The notes beneath the pieces are model-generated. The model was given only the letters and a program-made list of their open reading frames with translations, was not told where the DNA came from and did no database searches. The position numbers were made by a program, and so were the translations under genes. From NCBI GenBank assembly GCA_030616465.1, contig JAUWXH010000111.1, positions 1 through 6,817 on the forward strand: DNA of 6,817 nucleotides, given 5' to 3'. Position 1 is the stretch's first letter. The number at the start of each line of letters is the position of its first letter. Below, piece by piece: positions 6,214 to 6,817 of this stretch. This DNA is from Planctomycetota bacterium. Its GTDB lineage: Bacteria; Planctomycetota; Phycisphaerae; UBA1845; Fen-1342.

Positions 6214-6817
6214 ATGCATCGTTCAGCATGCCACGCTTTGGCCGCACGGACGCTGGCGACTGTCGCACTGTTCGCTCTTGCAGCATGCAATTCCGCCGGG
6301 GCCCAAGAACCCGCTGCGGCACGGCCGGGGGAGATCGTCCTCCGCGACGCGCTGGTGATCGGGCGGGTCGGTCAGTACGGCCGCGCGCCCGTTCACCGCG
6401 ATGCGCTCGAGGCTCAGATCGTCTCCGGCCGGTGGTCCCCGCCGAAAGCAGGCGACACGGTAACCCTGCCCGACGGCTCCACGCGGACCTGGGAGGCGGC
6501 AACCGCGGCGGAGAACGGCTGGATCACGCACGACGCGCTGCGCGGCGGCTACGCGTACATCTCGGTCGAGGCTGATGCCGAGCGCGTGATGGTCCTCGAA
6601 GCTGCGGCGCACAGCCTGGTTTACGTCAACGGTCGGCCGCGGGCGGGCGATCCCTACCGCACCAACAAGGTCCGGTTACCGGTGCTGCTGCGCGCGGGGA
6701 GCAACGGTTTTCTCTTTGCTTGCAGACGTGGGCGGTTGCGCGCCAAGCTGACGACGCCCGATTCGGCCGCCCTGCTTGACACCCGCGACGCTACCCTGCC
6801 CGACCTGATCATCGGCG
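6214..6817 (+). CDS. Putative secreted lipoprotein, N-terminal part (201 codons, cut by window end)
   Basis: The frame is open from ATG 6214 to the window edge with no stop. Residues 1-25 form an export signal: basic MHRSACHALAAR, hydrophobic TLATVALFALAAC, and a lipobox LAAC with Cys25 as the likely lipidated residue. Cleavage after AGA at residue 30 by signal peptidase I is an alternative. The mature part looks like a beta-rich domain: GRVGQYGRAPVHRDALEAQIV (an H-D-A-hydrophobic pattern), WSPPKAGDTVTLPDG, RTWEAA, LRGGYAYISVEA, VYVNGRPRAGDPY (136-148), LPVLLRAGSNGFLF, and RGRLRAKL. It reaches DATLPDLIIG at the edge. From memory this pattern resembles the N-terminal domain of large secreted alpha/beta-hydrolase (prolyl-oligopeptidase-type) proteins of planctomycetes. 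The catalytic part would lie beyond the window, so this is tentative. The strong ribosome binding site sets the start. The gene is divergent from the pseudokinase gene. Confidence 0.85.
   Translation, partial: MHRSACHALAARTLATVALFALAACNSAGAQEPAAARPGEIVLRDALVIGRVGQYGRAPVHRDALEAQIVSGRWSPPKAGDTVTLPDGSTRTWEAATAAENGWITHDALRGGYAYISVEADAERVMVLEAAAHSLVYVNGRPRAGDPYRTNKVRLPVLLRAGSNGFLFACRRGRLRAKLTTPDSAALLDTRDATLPDLIIG

Noticed and set aside
5995..6219. N-terminal extension of the 37-residue frame up to an ATG at 6217-6219
   Set aside because: The added residues are Pro/Arg/Gly-rich with no pattern, and the start lies inside the lipoprotein gene's own start region. The internal ATG at 5992-5994 is preferred.
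5400..6575. Plus-strand frame of about 391 codons crossing the intergenic region and the lipoprotein gene
   Set aside because: It overlaps two better-supported genes, lacks a ribosome binding site at its start, and its Ser/Arg/Pro-rich translation has no recognisable domain.

Overview
This is a GC-rich bacterial window (about two-thirds G+C by eye). It is dominated by one very large minus-strand gene for a multidomain membrane protein. No rRNA, tRNA, CRISPR array, insertion sequence or integrase is visible. The taxonomic guess is Planctomycetota: the single-pass eukaryote-like kinase architecture ending in a sulfatase-modifying-factor (FGE)-like domain, the small secreted protein and the style of the lipoprotein all fit. 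That assignment is from memory of the families, not from a search.

Layout. Bases 76-294 (minus) encode a 72-residue protein with a secretion signal and a hydrophobic C-terminal half. Bases 295-523 hold no convincing gene. Bases 524-5884 (minus) encode a 1786-residue protein. In order, it has a kinase fold that has lost its catalytic residues, at least five tandem helical units of about 113 residues, one transmembrane helix, two immunoglobulin-like (CARDB-type) repeats, and a degenerate FGE/C-type-lectin-like domain. Bases 5881-5994 (minus) encode a 37-residue reading frame that overlaps the large gene's GTG start by four bases and ends in what looks like the missing first strand of the kinase domain. 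Bases 5995-6213 are a divergent intergenic region. A lipoprotein-like gene then starts on the plus strand at 6214, with a clear ribosome binding site, and runs off the window.

How it fits together. The large protein reads as a transmembrane sensor or scaffold. It has a cytoplasmic kinase-like head on a long helical stalk and an extracytoplasmic sensing or binding region, with both terminal enzyme folds apparently inactive. The most notable points are the paired pseudoenzyme architecture, the split of the kinase N-terminus between two overlapping frames, and a C9 tract between the two CARDB-like repeats. A one-base slip at that tract would remove the distal extracytoplasmic domains. The divergent lipoprotein gene shows no direct functional link to the kinase-like gene beyond its position.
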